The translations under genes were made by a program, and so were the position numbers. The notes under the pieces are model-generated. The model was not told where the DNA came from. It saw only the letters and a list, made by a program, of their open reading frames with translations, and did no database searches. A stretch of 64,000 nt of DNA from Chaetomium olivaceum. Taxonomy: Eukaryota > Ascomycota > Sordariomycetes > Sordariales > Chaetomiaceae. This document shows, one piece after another, positions 45,202 to 58,446 of this stretch. The number at the start of each line of letters is the position of its first letter. Position 1 is the first letter of the stretch. The stretch covers positions 124,001 to 188,000 of the forward strand of contig JAYWVB010000005.1 in NCBI GenBank assembly GCA_039881045.1, written 5' to 3'.

Positions 45202-48200
45202 GTTCAGCTGGTGGTGGTCAGTGTAACCCATTGTTTTGCTTTTGCTTTTTTCTACCCTTCCTTTCGGACTTGCCGTGACATGGATGGGCAAGAACACATG
45301 GCAGAAGCAGGAGCTGCTGCTGAAGCGGCACAGCACAGCACAACACACTCGTTGCTGCTAGGAGGCGGCGAAGGACGTGATCATTACTCTGTACGGGGTA
45401 GTATTTGGCCGTCTCGAAGGCTGCACAGAACAAATGGACGGGCAGCGCCGCGGGCGCGCAGCAAATAGTCCCTGGGGGAAGAACCCCTCCAATGAATATT
45501 GTTCCATGAACGAAAAAGAAAAACCTTCCATGAGCGAAATTGCAGGGCCGCTCATTCACGCGTGTCGGCGGGATGACCCTCGTTTTTTCTTCTTCTCGGG
45601 TGGTTGTCGGGCGACCCCTGTTTGGCTTCGAGAAACCTCTCCCCATGGCACCGATCCCACAGCGCGCGCTCGCCCAGGCACTAATCTGGGGAAACGGAAC
45701 CAGCTGCGAGCTGCAGGGCCGGAGTCGTCTCCGGGGTTTCCATACCGTATCGTACGGTAATACCAATACGATATAGAACGCCTGCACAGTACTCCGTATC
45801 GTCACCACCTACCCCTTGTTCTTGCTGGCGGTAGCTGCCGGGCCGAGCGGCGAGGTGTCTGTGTGGGAACCTGGAAGTGGAGCGGCCGCCGCAGAGGCTG
45901 ACTGGGGATGTTGTATGGACGCGGAGAAAAGTTAGCCAGTTAGCTAGGGGCGCCATCCCCTTTTTCGCTGCGACCATCAGGCGTTTTCCCAGTGGGCCAG
46001 CACGGTTAACTCGCCGCCTAGCTCAGGTTAGCTCTCGTTCGGAAGGACGGCGGCGAAAGGATTCCCGAAGGGGGGCTAGCGCTTATCTGCACCTGGGGGG
46101 CTAACACGGCAGGGTCGCCCGGGGGTGGACATCTTGGATCCACGGATCTCGCTGATCGCGGGTCCTGCATCTCGATCATTGGCCGGGGCAGTCGCCTCTT
46201 GTTGGCTTGGTCTTGTGCTGTTGCCCGCTGGCGAGGGCGCGCATCAAAAAGGCGAGCGGAAAAACGCGGTACTGGGTTCGGCTGGGTTGTCGTCTCCGCG
46301 TCGTTGGGAATTCAAGCCATACCCTGCAGCCAGCAGAGGCGAGTCATCAAGGTCAAGGTCCCTGGCCGCCGGCTTGTTCTGCGACATCCATCGTCTCGAA
46401 CGGGCGAAGGGAACGAGCAAAGTGCCGACCGAACAAGGCGCTATCCGAATACACGTGGAACAGGCTGCGATCTCCGCCAGCCACCCAGCCCTGCATTTGC
46501 TTCTTTTTCCCATGGCCGCGGCCGACCAGCAGAATAACGTTGAGATCGGCACCAAGAGTTTCGGAAGTCACCCGACAGGGTGCTGACTCTTGGTAACGAG
46601 TGGAGACCTTAGCGGACAAGCGGCGAGTTCCTCTGGTTCAAACCACCAATGTCGTTGGCCGGAGCCGAATACGGCTTCACGGCATTCTCTCCATGTTGGG
46701 TAGACAGGCAGGTACTTCTTAGGTAGCCTTTAGCGGAGGATGCCGCAACTTCCTTTTTTCACGTCCGTTTTCCTCGGCTTTATTGACGTTACAGGCATGT
46801 GAAGGCCGAGTCGCGTGGCCTGCCTTACAAAGTAACCCGTGATGGGGCGTCGAGCGAGAAATCCTGCGCTGCACAGTGATGCCCAACATCGATGTTGAAG
46901 ATGCGGTCTCCACTCCGGCGAGAGCCACCAACCGAGATCAGATTTTGTGAACCAGGATCATCCTCAGCAACTGTTGTTTTCCTGTTTCTTTCTCTTCTCT
47001 CTGGTTCTTTTTTCCATGCCAGAAAATAGAATGGCTGGAACTGCAGGAACACTCGGTAACTCTTGGCTTGGCTTTCGACGCACTGTACGGGATCAAGTCC
47101 GCCATGGAGCCGTGTCTCGCTTCCCCGTGGGCCGGGGGCCCGCTCCTGATCGGGGGCATCCGAGACCCACAGGATAAGCACAGTGCCCGTTTGCGAACGA
47201 GGAATCTCGGGATCCATCGCTCGGCATGCTTCTCCGTCTGCCGCTCCATCGACCGTCTCGGGGGTTGCACTGCATAATATCGACGGCTCGGTCGCAAACA
47301 GGCTTCTCTGCCTGCCTGCCTGCCCGATTGCACGGTTGGATGCGAGAACGGCAAAGGAGACTGGTGGGAGCCAGGAGCGGAGAGAAAGTGATGAGTGGTT
47401 TCCGTCGTAAACGAATGGGCTGGAGCCGCGGTTCCGTAATTTCGGACGTTCAACACCAATCCCGGCCCGCCTCGCTTCTCAACCGCCGGCGCCGTTTCAC
47501 AACAACCTCCGATTACCGCTTTAGCTATGTGGCGCCGCCCGCTGGATACGCCCGTTGGGCATGTCTCACGGGGTGTTGCACGAGGAGGGATGGGTTCTGA
47601 TGTGCCATCGGAGAAAGCAAAGGACCGCGCATCATGATACGTTGGACTCGTAGGGCTGTTGTGGCGGCAGTTTACAAGGACTGCCGGGCTCTTCATAAGT
47701 GGCGGAGGGCACAACCGTCTTGAGCTTCATTGAACTCGCTGTACGGTTCAGTCGATTGCAAGGTATTTCGGTTAGCAGCGCTCTATTCGTACGTCCTGTT
47801 CGGTGTTCATCTTGGGTCGGTCCCCTTTTCTTGGCTCGCGTGCTAGTGCCTGGTTTTGGCTCGGGATGCTGCAGCGGTTCCTCCCCCCGATTGCTTGCCT
47901 CTGCCTCTCTGGAGCCGTGTCTCACGCCCGTCGTTTTGAAGTTGTCGATCTGCACCGGGCAAGATTCGCCCGAACATGGGAGGATCTTATTAGTGTAGTT
48001 GCCTTGGAAGGGCTCGTTTCGAATCATTTGTTTGGCGTGCTTTTCTCGGAACGTCCAGAGGGTTCGTGTAACGGCCACATGGCATGGGTTCCTCCTCGGC
48101 AGGACATGCCCTGGAGATGGTGGGGGAGCGCGGTTCCCTGCCTCATCTGTGATGTGAAGCCGGCGAGTTGGTTCGGCCCCAACGGCGTGGACTGCAGATC

Positions 48201-50669
48201 ATGGCCCTTCTGCCCAAGCCGTGAAACACTTGGTGGATTGCACGGTAGAGGGATTGGGCATAGCCGCCGACGCTGCTCGGTCAAGGTCATTTCCGTGCGA
48301 CGGCGTCCCGCATCGGAGCCGCATCGTGGATGGGGTGTCCGCATGATGTGACGGCGAACTTGAAGTGGATTGTGTTCGTACAAGTACATACATGAATACG
48401 TCCGAGATAGGTACAACTTAGTGCAGCTACCTCCGTACTGTGTATGTGGGTAAATATTCCAACAGTCGATCGGTCGGTCGGTCTCGAATAGTTCAATTTT
48501 CTGTTTTGTTATCGTCGGCTTGCACCTTGGGTTGGCACCGTGACTCTTCTAACTAACGACGGGAAGGATGCGAGGTTCTTTATTCTGCGCCAAGAAGGTC
48601 CAGGCCACTTCAACGGTTAGGCGGCCGGTGTTCGAAATTTCCAGGTTCATCGGGTCGCAACTGCAGTGTTTCCCATCGGCATCTTCCAGACTTGGTGAAG
48701 ATTACTATTGCTATACTAGTGTTGCCCGCTGCACCTTCCCGGTACAGTTACAGGGTATTTGACCTAGTGGGGCAGTCTAGGCTGAAATGGGCGTCTCTTG
48801 CATGACGCCTTCTGAAAATTCCTTTGATGAGCAAAACCTCACAGTTGCTCCCAGGTCCTGCCGTTGCTCCCTCTCTGGGCCCTTCGCCGCTCGTTCCTCA
48901 GACATCGATTTGACCTGAAGCGCCTGGGCCGCCGCAGCGCTGAGAGCCTAAGGCTAGGTCGACTTGCATTGGATGGAGCAGCATGGATAGAGCAGCACTG
49001 CAACGAGCTGTCCAAAAAAGTCAACGGATGACTTACCGAGCACAGTGCGAGCTGGTCAGCTATTCAAATCACAATGATGGTGTCGTGGGTGTCTGGTTCC
49101 AGTGTACTGTAGGGTCAGAAACCCAGGAAGTCGGAACCAGGGAATCAGAATTGGTATACTTTGTTGTGTTATTCTCTATAATTAGTATCGTAGCTTATTT
49201 CTTGACCAAAGTACACTCTATATTATTCAAAGATATCCAGACATCCATACAAGACATACATAGTGGCATCGTAGAGTGCTGTTACTGTTGCTGTTGCTGT
49301 TGTTTGGAGCTTACTTGTACCTTACCCGGATAACAGTCCCGCATCGAAATGATGCTGTCATTGCTCGTGCATTGATCACCTTGAAACGGTCGATAGAGTG
49401 GTCAGTGACAACCTGACACCTTCTTTGCCGAGAACAGCCTCGCCCTCCCCACTGGCCCGCTTCCATGGCGCGTCCGTCGGGTGCCGGTTGGTCCTGCGCC
49501 CGGCCCCGGCGCATGGTTGGCATGGATCAAGGGTCCAACCAGTTTTCTTCTTTGCCAAGCTGTTGCATGATGGAAAACCTTCTGCCCTTCGTCTCCACCC
49601 TGCGCACCAATTCGCGAATCCGAATAAAAACTCCAACAACGGTCTGGTCTGGGTGCGTATTTTTCTAACATGCTCTTCGGCTTTGACTTTGTTGAGTCCG
49701 GACGAAGGGTAGCCGAGAGAAACAACCACATCCATGGAAGAAAAAAAAAGGAAAAAAAGAAGAATAAAGGAAAAGCCCAATCCTCGCTGAACCTCGGCAT
49801 TCGGGGCCCCTCAACTGACTCGAGCAGTTAACTCCTGATTGACTGGTATTATTCGTATTACCGTCGATGCTTCGTTTTGCCAACCCAACGAGGATGGATC
49901 CTTCAAACTCCCAGGCGCAAGAGACTGCAACCATCCCAGCGAATTAGTCGACCCGCGTCGGCGTCGGACCATTGCAGGATGCACCGAGGTTGAGAATCAT
50001 TGGCTCCAACCGAGTTCACAGAGTCGTAATGTCGACTCTTGTGACTGACAACAAACAACAACAAGCAATGGATGGATACGGTTGGCCGAGTCTTTGTCGT
50101 CTCGTCTTTTGGGTTCTGCTGTTTCGCTGGGTTTCGCTGGCCAACGATGCGACTCTGTCCACGCCCACGGAGCCACACCCGCCCAGTGCAGATTTGCAGA
50201 TTGCACCCACAAGAGATCCCATCAATTGGGTGTCTTCCTTTGGCGAGCCGGACTCCGGATGGCGAGGGGACATTGGAATGACACCCCACAGTCCCGCATC
50301 GATCCCGCTTTTTGATTTCTGTCCCGTTTCAGCTGTCATCCCTTCCTCGGAGGTTAACCGACCCTGTCACAGGCCGCCAAATGAACGGCGACTACCGGCA
50401 CGAGCACGGCGATGGTGGCGCAACCATTCTCTCAACCAATGTGATTCAAGCGCTTCTCAAGGGCCTTCGGCTGCCAACCCGGTCTCCGTCCAAAGCACCG
50501 CGACCCAAGAGACGTCCCGCTGGAGTGGGTAACTAGTTATGTATGGACATACGAGCACCACCATCCGAGTCCTGCCGACATGCACAGTCACAGTAACTAT
50601 ACTCTCCCGGCTAAGCAAGATTTCAGTATGGATGCGGTCTGGATTTCCGCTGTGAGCGCATAGATTCGG

Positions 50670-50699
50670 CTCTGAACGAGCAAACTTGCTCGTTCAGAG
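50670..50699. repeat. Perfect inverted repeat, 14-bp arms, 2-bp centre
   Basis: Left arm CTCTGAACGAGCAA, centre AC, right arm TTGCTCGTTCAGAG. It lies alone in gene-free DNA 2.8 kb upstream of the 53.5-kb regulator. Could be a dimeric protein site or a hairpin; function unknown. Confidence 0.9.
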
Positions 50700-53478
50700 T
50701 AACGTTAGTTATCAGTGTTATGTCCAAGTATCTGAGTACGAAGGAACTCATGCCCGAAAGAGACTTCCCCAAACACCACGCAGGCGGCTCGCAGAAAAAG
50801 AAACAACGCCTCGTCTTCCGGCTGCCGAGCGAGCCCGGTCGCTTTCTCCACGCGCTTTCCGGCTCGCCGGCTTGGCAGGGCACTAAGGAGAATTGCTGCT
50901 GAATACGCAGCAGTCGTTGCTGGCCATTGGCTCGGCGATATCCAGCTGGAGGCTCAAGAAACTAACCAGGTAGCTCCGTTGTCTTGAGACTCGCTAATAA
51001 CTCGCTCATTGGGTCATCGCCCACCAACAGGAAAGGAGGAGCGCGGAGCCATCTCGTTTCGCCGCCGCGTAGCTGTGACGAATCCTCGTCAGCACACAAC
51101 CGGGAAGTTCCCACAAGACAGCCAAGGGTCGGGAACAGCGGGATCGAATTGGATGGCCAAGTTAGCGAGCGAGCCGCCGGCGTGAGTGCCTGGCTCCCGC
51201 GGAACCCGGAAAAAGAAGGAGTCAGGGAGTATTGCGGAAGCCATTCATCTCGTGCCCCTGAGCTACTGGCAGGAGTACCTCGACCTAAAAGAAATATCAA
51301 CGACCAGAGGTTTCGGAGGCTTTCGAGAATGAAGACGGTGGTTTGAAAGTGGCTGGGTGGCAAGCGAGATGTGCTGCGCTTAGATTTTATGGTTGTCTCT
51401 TTGGCTTCTTCCCCCCGGTCGGACGACGGGATTTCGAAGGCAGTTGATGACGGTGACGTGCGGCCATCTCAGCCGAATCGTCACTTGGCCGACTTGGGTC
51501 CCTGTCGCAGGGGTCCAGGGCCCGTGGTCATTTGTGTGCCAGGTCTCGGAATCCACAATGTCGGCTCGAAAACGCGCCTGACCGAACCCGGGCGGCAAAT
51601 GCCCTCTGGCTCAAGCCACATTCCTGTTGTCCTCTGCGGCCAAGGTCAAAAGCCAGCTCAAGCCAGGAAGGGGGTTTTGGGAGCTGGGAGAGACGAGCAT
51701 CACCATTGCGAGCCAGTCAAGTCTGAGACAGGGATACGTTCCCCGCCCACCCGTACCGTCATCGTCTGCCCACGCGAGCCCTGAGCTGAGGCGGGCGGGA
51801 CCCGGGCACAGGGGTGATTTGTGTCTACACAGTTGCATGGAGGACGCTGGTCACCCTCGGGCACTGTATGCAAAACACAGTCTGCTGCGCTGCTGCTGCG
51901 CTGCTTGCTGCGGGCCTGCCCACCCTGCTCACCCGCCCCTGGTCAGCCCATGCCGAGCCCATGCCCGGCCCATGCCCATGTCCCTCGACCGGTAAGAAAC
52001 CGATTACCGGTAACTCATCTTCAACGTTATTTCGTAACTCGATTACAGAACCACCCCCGGACATGGAAGCGCGCAACGGGCATGGATGGTGAGATTAGCG
52101 GCACAACTGTCTCCACCGACGGTGACGGGCACTGACAGGCTCGTTCGAACCTCCTGGCGCGTGGTTGTTACCCTCTTTCTCGCTGCTTCAAACCACGCCC
52201 TTCTCGACGGCAAATGTGCTCACTTCCTCCTGTTCACGTCGCTCAACCCGCGCCCGCCATTTGCTGCTGCATGTCCCCGTGTTTCCCCCGCCACTACGAG
52301 ACGGGTGTAAGCGCGCAGCACCTCACCTTTCCTCTCTCGCCAATCTTGCCGCGTTGCCGCTGCCGCTCTGTGGCCTCGTCCATCCTTCTGCCTCCCACCA
52401 CGCACACCCCCGCCGCCCGCCAACTTTTTCATCGTTTCCGACTGGTGGCTGCAGACCCCGTGTGTGCCGACTGGGCTGTGACTATTGTCCCGCCTTAGCC
52501 AGCTCCCGTTCGGTCCCAGCGCGCTTGCCCGAGCATCCCCCCGTGGAAGACGCTTTGCGCACAGCAAAACACGCCCTGCCGCGCTCGGTTTTGCCGACGC
52601 GCCCCAGCCCAAAAGGCACATACCTCCCAGACCGCATGCTCCTCCAGGGGCCTGTGCCGGCTCCCCACGGGTGCTACTAATAGAGCCGCCTTATAGCAAC
52701 ATGGTTGTATTGCGGCTGTCCCGGTACCAAACGGCTCAGCTGCCGACAAATATTGCTGCTGCTCCCTGAGACTGCGGGACAAGGACGAGGGCAGACGGGT
52801 CGCGGATCTGAGCGGCATTGGGGTTGCACGGCGTTGCAACACCGCACAATACTACCCCGGGACTTTTCGAACACAGCGCGACTGGAGTATGCTCCAAACA
52901 AGACTCACCATTACCACTTCTTGAGACGCTGCAAAGTGCTCCTTCTGCTTCCTACTGCCGCCAACACCACCAACACCATTGCTGGCTGCTGCACATCGCC
53001 GAAAGCACTCAGCTTTGCAGGGGCTTGTGGGGTTGTCGCCACCACAACGACCGAGTTAAGGCACCTGCGTCCGTTTATGGTACATAGCTTCGAAAGCTTG
53101 TCTTCTCTGCGTTTCTGTGGGTTGGGCCGCGTGTTGTATGAAGCGTGGAGTTTGTGGAGCTCTGTGGTTCAAGGTTCAGTCTCCCTGACAAGGGGTCCTC
53201 CACACTCTTATTTCACACTGCACACCTGTGTGTGGACTGAGAGACCAGGGTGTGGAGAGAAAAACAAGCGAGGAGCAGGGCAGGCCAGGCTCACCTTTAA
53301 AGTTGCCTCTTCAACTCCTTCATCCCCGTTCCCCCACCCACACACCCCCAAAACATATTTCCCGTCTGCATGTTTTCTTGACCGGTAGCTCCCCAGCGCC
53401 CATCCTATCGGAAGCCTCTGTGGAGACGGGTTCCGAATCGGGCTCCCGGAAACAGGCCTCTTAAAGCAAGCCGACACC

Positions 53479-56359
53479 ATGGCGTCTGCCACGCATAACC
53501 CGTATCCTCGATCTCCCAACGCCTCGGTGCGGCCCTACAGCTCGTCCCTCGCCCCCTCAGCCTCCTCACCCAAGTGCGGCCGAACAGTACATGGGCGGCC
53601 TGATGAGGTCAGGTGCGAGCAGCGCCACCCCGAACGCGAGACCGAACCAGGCACCGCTCCACGCCATAGGGATCCCACCGTCTCTCCCCTCGGTCCACCA
53701 GCTTCCCCAGAACTCTTTCCAGTCCTATACGCCCCTCACGTCTACCTCATCCATGATGGAACGGGACTCCATGCCGTCCGGCGAGTCGGTAGCTGGGACG
53801 CCGCGGGCGCACCATGCCAACCTACCGTCCAACAGCAACAGCTCCCAGGCGCAGAAGCGAGCTTACCGACAGCGGAGGAAGGACCCGAGCTGCGACGCGT
53901 GCCGTGAGAGGAAGGTCAAGTGCGACGCAACCGAGACCACCAGCTGTTCCGAATGTTCGAGCCGGGGCGTCAAGTGCCAGTTCACCAAGGAGACCAACCG
54001 CCGCATGTCGTCCATCAAGCAGGTGCAAGATCTCGAGAAGCAGATGGAGCGCATCCGGCGCGAGAACCACAGCCTCCGCCGCATGCTGCAGGAACGCGAC
54101 GGCCGCCAATTCGAGATGGACATCGACGGCGTCGAGCAGCTGCCGCTCCAGCTCCCGGAGATCAACCAGCAGCCGAAGCGGAAGAAGAGGCCGGCGGGCG
54201 TCCCGGATCTGGCCAGGGCGAGGTCGAACCTAAGGAGCTACTCGCGGGGGATCTGGAAGCCGCCCGCCCCTTACCGACAGTCTGCGGCGCCCGAGCTGCG
54301 AGATTTCCAGCAGCTCTTGCCGCCGCGACAGACCACCGAGGCACTGCTGCGATCCTATTACACCTCGACGCACTCCGTGACACCCATCCTGCACTGGAAC
54401 ACGTTGATGCAGACGGTCGAGGGGCTCTACCGGCCCGGGAACCCGCTACGCGCGTCTCAGGCTTTCATGTCTGTCTTCTTCGCCGTCTTGACGGTCGGCC
54501 GGCTCTTCATGGCAGAGAACGACGTGAACCGCGGATACTCGGCCACCCAGCTGCTCGAGACGACACGAACACTAATCGACCCGTGGAACGATGATTATGA
54601 GTTGGACAACGCGCGTGCACTCGTGCTGGTTACTATGGCCTTAAACGAGCTGAACTTGAAGTCGGCAGCGTGCAGCTGGTTGGGGCGTGCGGTCAGGGTG
54701 GCCCAGGATTTGGGCCTCTACACCGAGCCGGGGACGGCGTCTTTTGTCGAAGCCGAGATGCGCAGGAGGACTTGGTGGACCATCTATATCCTCGACCGGA
54801 GCCTCGCCATCGAGTTGGGGAGACCCATGCTCATCGACGACTCGGACTGCGATGTCTTGTTGCCAGCAGCCATCGACGATCATCACTTGTCGGACCGCGG
54901 CCAGAGGCTCCCTGACGGCGCCGAAGGGCTCACGCATTCCCTCCTCGCCGTGGTCAACGTTGTGCGTTCGTATACAGCGCTGAGCAGGGCACTCGCCTCA
55001 CCTGTCATCGCCCCCACCCGCCTCGCGACTTTCGACCAGCATTTCATCTCGTGCCGACGCGCGTTCCCGCCGGCCTGCCAGCACACGAGCACCGTATCGC
55101 TGATGCCCTCCTTCTTGAACCCCCTGATCTACCTCCTCCATGCCCGGCTTCTCCTCCACCGGCACAATCTCCTTCCCTCGTGCCCGCCCGACGTGCGTCT
55201 AGCAGCGACCGAGCAATGCATGAACACGGCGCTGGAAACCGCGGCGCTCCTTGCGCGTACACCAACCGCTGCGATAGCCGAAGGTGCCACGGCTCTCTTG
55301 ACCACCCACACCTTCCGCTGCGCCCTCTTCCTGCTCCTCACGGGCTGCTTCGAACAAGCATCCAAGTGCATTAGCACCCTAGCCGCTATCAACGACCACC
55401 GGGACGTCGCCGTGCCCTGCGGCCGGTACCTTGACTTTTTCGTGTCTGCGCTAGCCTCGCGGCGCGCCGAGATCGTCGCCTACCTCTCGCAGGCCCCCTC
55501 GCCCAGCCACCCGCCATCGCCCTACGGCCCGCCGCCGCCACCCCAGCGCCCCTCGCACGCGGCGGTCAACGAGGCCCTCTTGCGCGACGAGGAGCTGCTC
55601 GCCTACGTCAGCGCCGACCTGCAGGCGGGGATGGAGACGGCGTGGGTGTGGGCCGGCAGCAGCGACCGCGAAGCACCAGCGCCTGTCACCGTGTCTGGCA
55701 AGCCCGGGTTGTTTGGCACCGAGGCGCGGTCCAGTCTGACGAGCGAGGAGCGGTGGGACTGGGGGCCGGGCGCGGAGGGCTGGGAGAGGTTGGAGAGCTC
55801 GCTGAGGAGGTTTGCGACGGGAGAGATGGCGGGGGCGTCGCCGACGTCGGCGCCGAGCGTGAAACTACCGCCGCACCCGCATCAACATCAACACCCGCAC
55901 CCTCACCAGCAACAACACCAGCCGCCGCAACACCACCAGCACCAGCATCCTCATTCCACACCACCACCAACCACCGCAGCAGCAGCACCAGGCGTGGAAC
56001 ACCTCCGCCCCGGCGCCACCACCAGCGCTCCCGCCCGTCCTGGCACCTCACCACTCACACACCACCCGCCGCACCAAGCACACCACCCGAACCAACATCA
56101 ACACCAACACCATCACCAACCGCACCCGTCACAGCAGCAGCAACAACAGCAACAACAACAACAACAAGAGAGGGGAATCAAGATGGAGATGGGCGGGCAC
56201 GAGGCGCGTGTGGAGATGGCGGCGCCTGGGTCGGGATCGGGGCCGACGCCAGGGTCGAGATTGAGTCAGGGGGGTTCGCCTGCGTCAGGGAGTCCCACGG
56301 CGGGTGGGAGTGGGAAGAGTAAAAATGAGGAGAGGATTAGTATTGCGAATATTATTTAG
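53479..56359 (+). CDS. Zn2Cys6 transcription factor with His/Gln-rich C-terminus (Fcr1-like)
   Basis: Nuclear regulator, intron-free. The reliable frame runs from the ATG at 53591 (922 aa). A protein-like N-terminus in another frame starts at 53479 (MASATHNPYPRSPNASVRPY) and would join at 53560-53590 if one base were surplus. The zinc cluster CDACRERKVKC-x7-CSEC-x6-C lies at residues 101-128 of the shorter form. It is followed by a coiled-coil-like linker (SSIKQVQDLEKQMERIRREN) and the fungal_trans region (LRSYYTSTHSVTPILHWNTL; WTIYILDRSLAIELGRPMLI). The tail has HQHQHPHPHQQQ repeats and a 12-residue poly-Gln near residue 850. The cluster plus linker recalls Fcr1-like regulators (from memory, moderate confidence). 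The very long upstream spacer may carry its control region. Confidence 0.8.
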
Positions 56360-57368
56360 GGGTGTCGGGATGAGGGTATTATTTAGGGTTGGGTTGGGTT
56401 GGTGGTGGTGGTGGTGGTAGATGGTGGAGGTCATGTTGAGTAAAGGGAGATGGTTTGGCATTGAACCCAAGATGGTGTGTAGGCGGAATTGAGGCCGAGG
56501 GGGTGGCACATGGGAAAGAGAGAGACAAGGTCGGGGATATCACGACGATACGACGACTGGCATACACGAGCGGCGTGTCGAACACAGCTGCAGTCGCGGC
56601 GACGCAACATGACTGCCCGTCATCCCAACTACGAAGCATACGAAGCCGCATCTCTCCTTTCCGGCGCCTCCGCTGACCATCTGACCATCTCAACTATCCG
56701 AATACCTACCTACCTACCCATGTATAACCACACCACCACATTATATCCAACCCAACAACCGCCTTCCACCAGTAACCGCCTCATCTCAATATCCAGACCA
56801 CAACCAAAGCCCGGACCGTACCAACACATCCAAAAACGCGCACACACACACACACACAAACTGACGCAAATCGCGTATACATCACCCCCTCCCTCCTGCG
56901 GCGAGAGAGGGAAAGGAAGGACAGGCGGCTCCATTGCATTGCTTTGATACCATACGCCCCCCATCACCGGGGTGGCAAACTTCTTCTCCATTTCTTTCTC
57001 CACTAATATCGTATTTTCTTCCTTTTCTTTTCATGTCACTCACTCTCTACGGAGACAACCGGGTATGGCGACGGCGCGTGGAAAAAGACGCGGGGGAGAG
57101 GTTATCTGATTTTTTGAGGGGTTTTGGGCTTGGCGGGGCTGGGAGAGCAAAAAAAAAGAGAAAAGCTTTTGCGTTCTGCTTTCTTTCTTCCTTTTTCTTT
57201 CATGTGGGGTATGGGTATGGACGGACTGCTGTGGCTATTTTTTTCCGAGCCTGCTTGCCTGCTTGCCTGCCTTGTACGGCGGCGGCGGCGGCGGCTGTTA
57301 CGTATAGTATAGACAGATGGCGTGGGCAATGGATGGATGCATGACCTGACCCTGGGGGGCCTGTTGTC

Positions 57369-57392
57369 GGCATTGGCATTGGCATTGGCATT
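57369..57392. repeat. (GGCATT)4 hexamer repeat
   Basis: Four perfect hexamers, then a GGCAAT variant. Confidence 0.85.
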
Positions 57393-57451
57393 GGCAATAC
57401 AAGAACAAGAGTTTCGACTCGCGGGTGTTGCTTGCTCAGTCAGGGCGTGTT

Positions 57452-57508
57452 TGTGATGTGATATGATGTGATGTGATGTGATATGATGTGATGTGATGTG
57501 ATGTGTGT
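57452..57508. repeat. (TGATG)n tandem repeat with TGATA variants
   Basis: About eleven copies of a 5-bp unit (GATGT), with two GATAT variants ten or so units apart in a regular pattern. Confidence 0.85.
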
Positions 57509-58446
57509 GGTGCTCGTACTAGGTTTTCTGTCGTACTGTTTGTACAACGTGGTGTAGTCCGACGGTCTTGGTGTCTTGTGCTTCGTTGGCTTGACTGACT
57601 AGAGGGAGGTAGGTGGGTGTCTTGTGTCACTGCCGGACTAGGAGGGGGGGGGGGGTTGCTGCCTCTGTGTTACTGTGATTGCTTCCTAGTTCGGGCGTAA
57701 CTATACTCTTCCCCTCCTGTTTGACAGCCATGGGTTGCCTACGGGCTGTTTACTTTGTTTGATGCTGGCCATCCCTTTTTTTCCCTCATCTTTCATCCTT
57801 GTTGTGCCCCTGAGTCGGCACATCGGGTACCGTAACAAGGGTGTATGTATGTACAGATTACACCGTTTAGCGCTGACTGCAGTTTGCTCCGTTTCCCACC
57901 ACTGACGTCACAGGGGCCACAGCGCATTGGCGGACCGCCCCGTTGACCAGTCACATGGCGGGCTAGGATTGCTTCGTCCAGGGTCCTTCTGAAGGCTCCA
58001 TTTCGCGTTGCCGCCTTCGTCTTTCATCAGTTTTCTTTTCCTCAGTTTCGACAACAAAACTGGCATCACGCCACGACTTCACCGCCAGACCCGGCCACAC
58101 GAAATACGCACTTTTTTACTTTCGGGTCCCGGCGACCGCAGACTGGGCCTGCCTTTGGCTCAAAATAACATGCGCCTGCTGTGATAATTGTTGGTGTTAT
58201 TTTATTTATTTATCTGGTCTGGTCTTTGCTTTTTTTCTGTATCTATCTCGGGGTTCGACACGTGTGCGCGCTAACACTTTTTTATTTCAAGAACGAAGAG
58301 CGAAGAGTGAAGGACCTGGAAGACCTGAAATACCGGAGAGAATCCTCAGACCTTCACCACCGATAATAGAGACTACCCGGGTCTTCAACAGGAGGGCTAC
58401 GGTTCGATCAGCCAACCAACCCCCCCCTCTATCTCCGCCACGAGCG

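Larger units (their letters stand above)
41318..53478. other. 12-kb gene-poor interval between divergent genes
   Basis: No open frame here (largest 258 codons, minus, 46938-47714) has a recognisable domain, signal peptide, or splice-linked neighbour. Contents: a CACAGAGA microsatellite (44291-44510), poly-T and poly-G runs (44720-45200), and a 30-bp palindrome (50670-50699). Probably upstream regulatory DNA of the regulator starting near 53.5 kb, decayed sequence, or non-coding transcripts. Confidence 0.5.
56360..58446. other. 2.1-kb spacer with simple repeats
   Basis: 3' flank of the regulator and promoter of the unknown gene at 58447. Contains CA runs (56838-56860), a CGG run (57277-57294), GGCATT and GATGT repeats and a 12-G run (57644-57655). 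No supportable gene. Confidence 0.5.

Noticed and set aside
46580..46660. Possible tRNA (GGTTCAAACC resembles a B box)
   Set aside because: No matching acceptor or anticodon stems could be drawn.
46938..47714. 258-codon minus-strand frame in the gene desert
   Set aside because: No recognisable motif or repeat of conserved type; biased, random-looking sequence.
49972..50532. 186-codon plus-strand frame
   Set aside because: No protein-like features; several overlapping frames of similar length show it is chance.
58181..58366. Hydrophobic ORF (61 codons) that looks like a membrane peptide
   Set aside because: Starts with GTG and arises from a T-rich leader; overlaps the leader of the gene at 58447.
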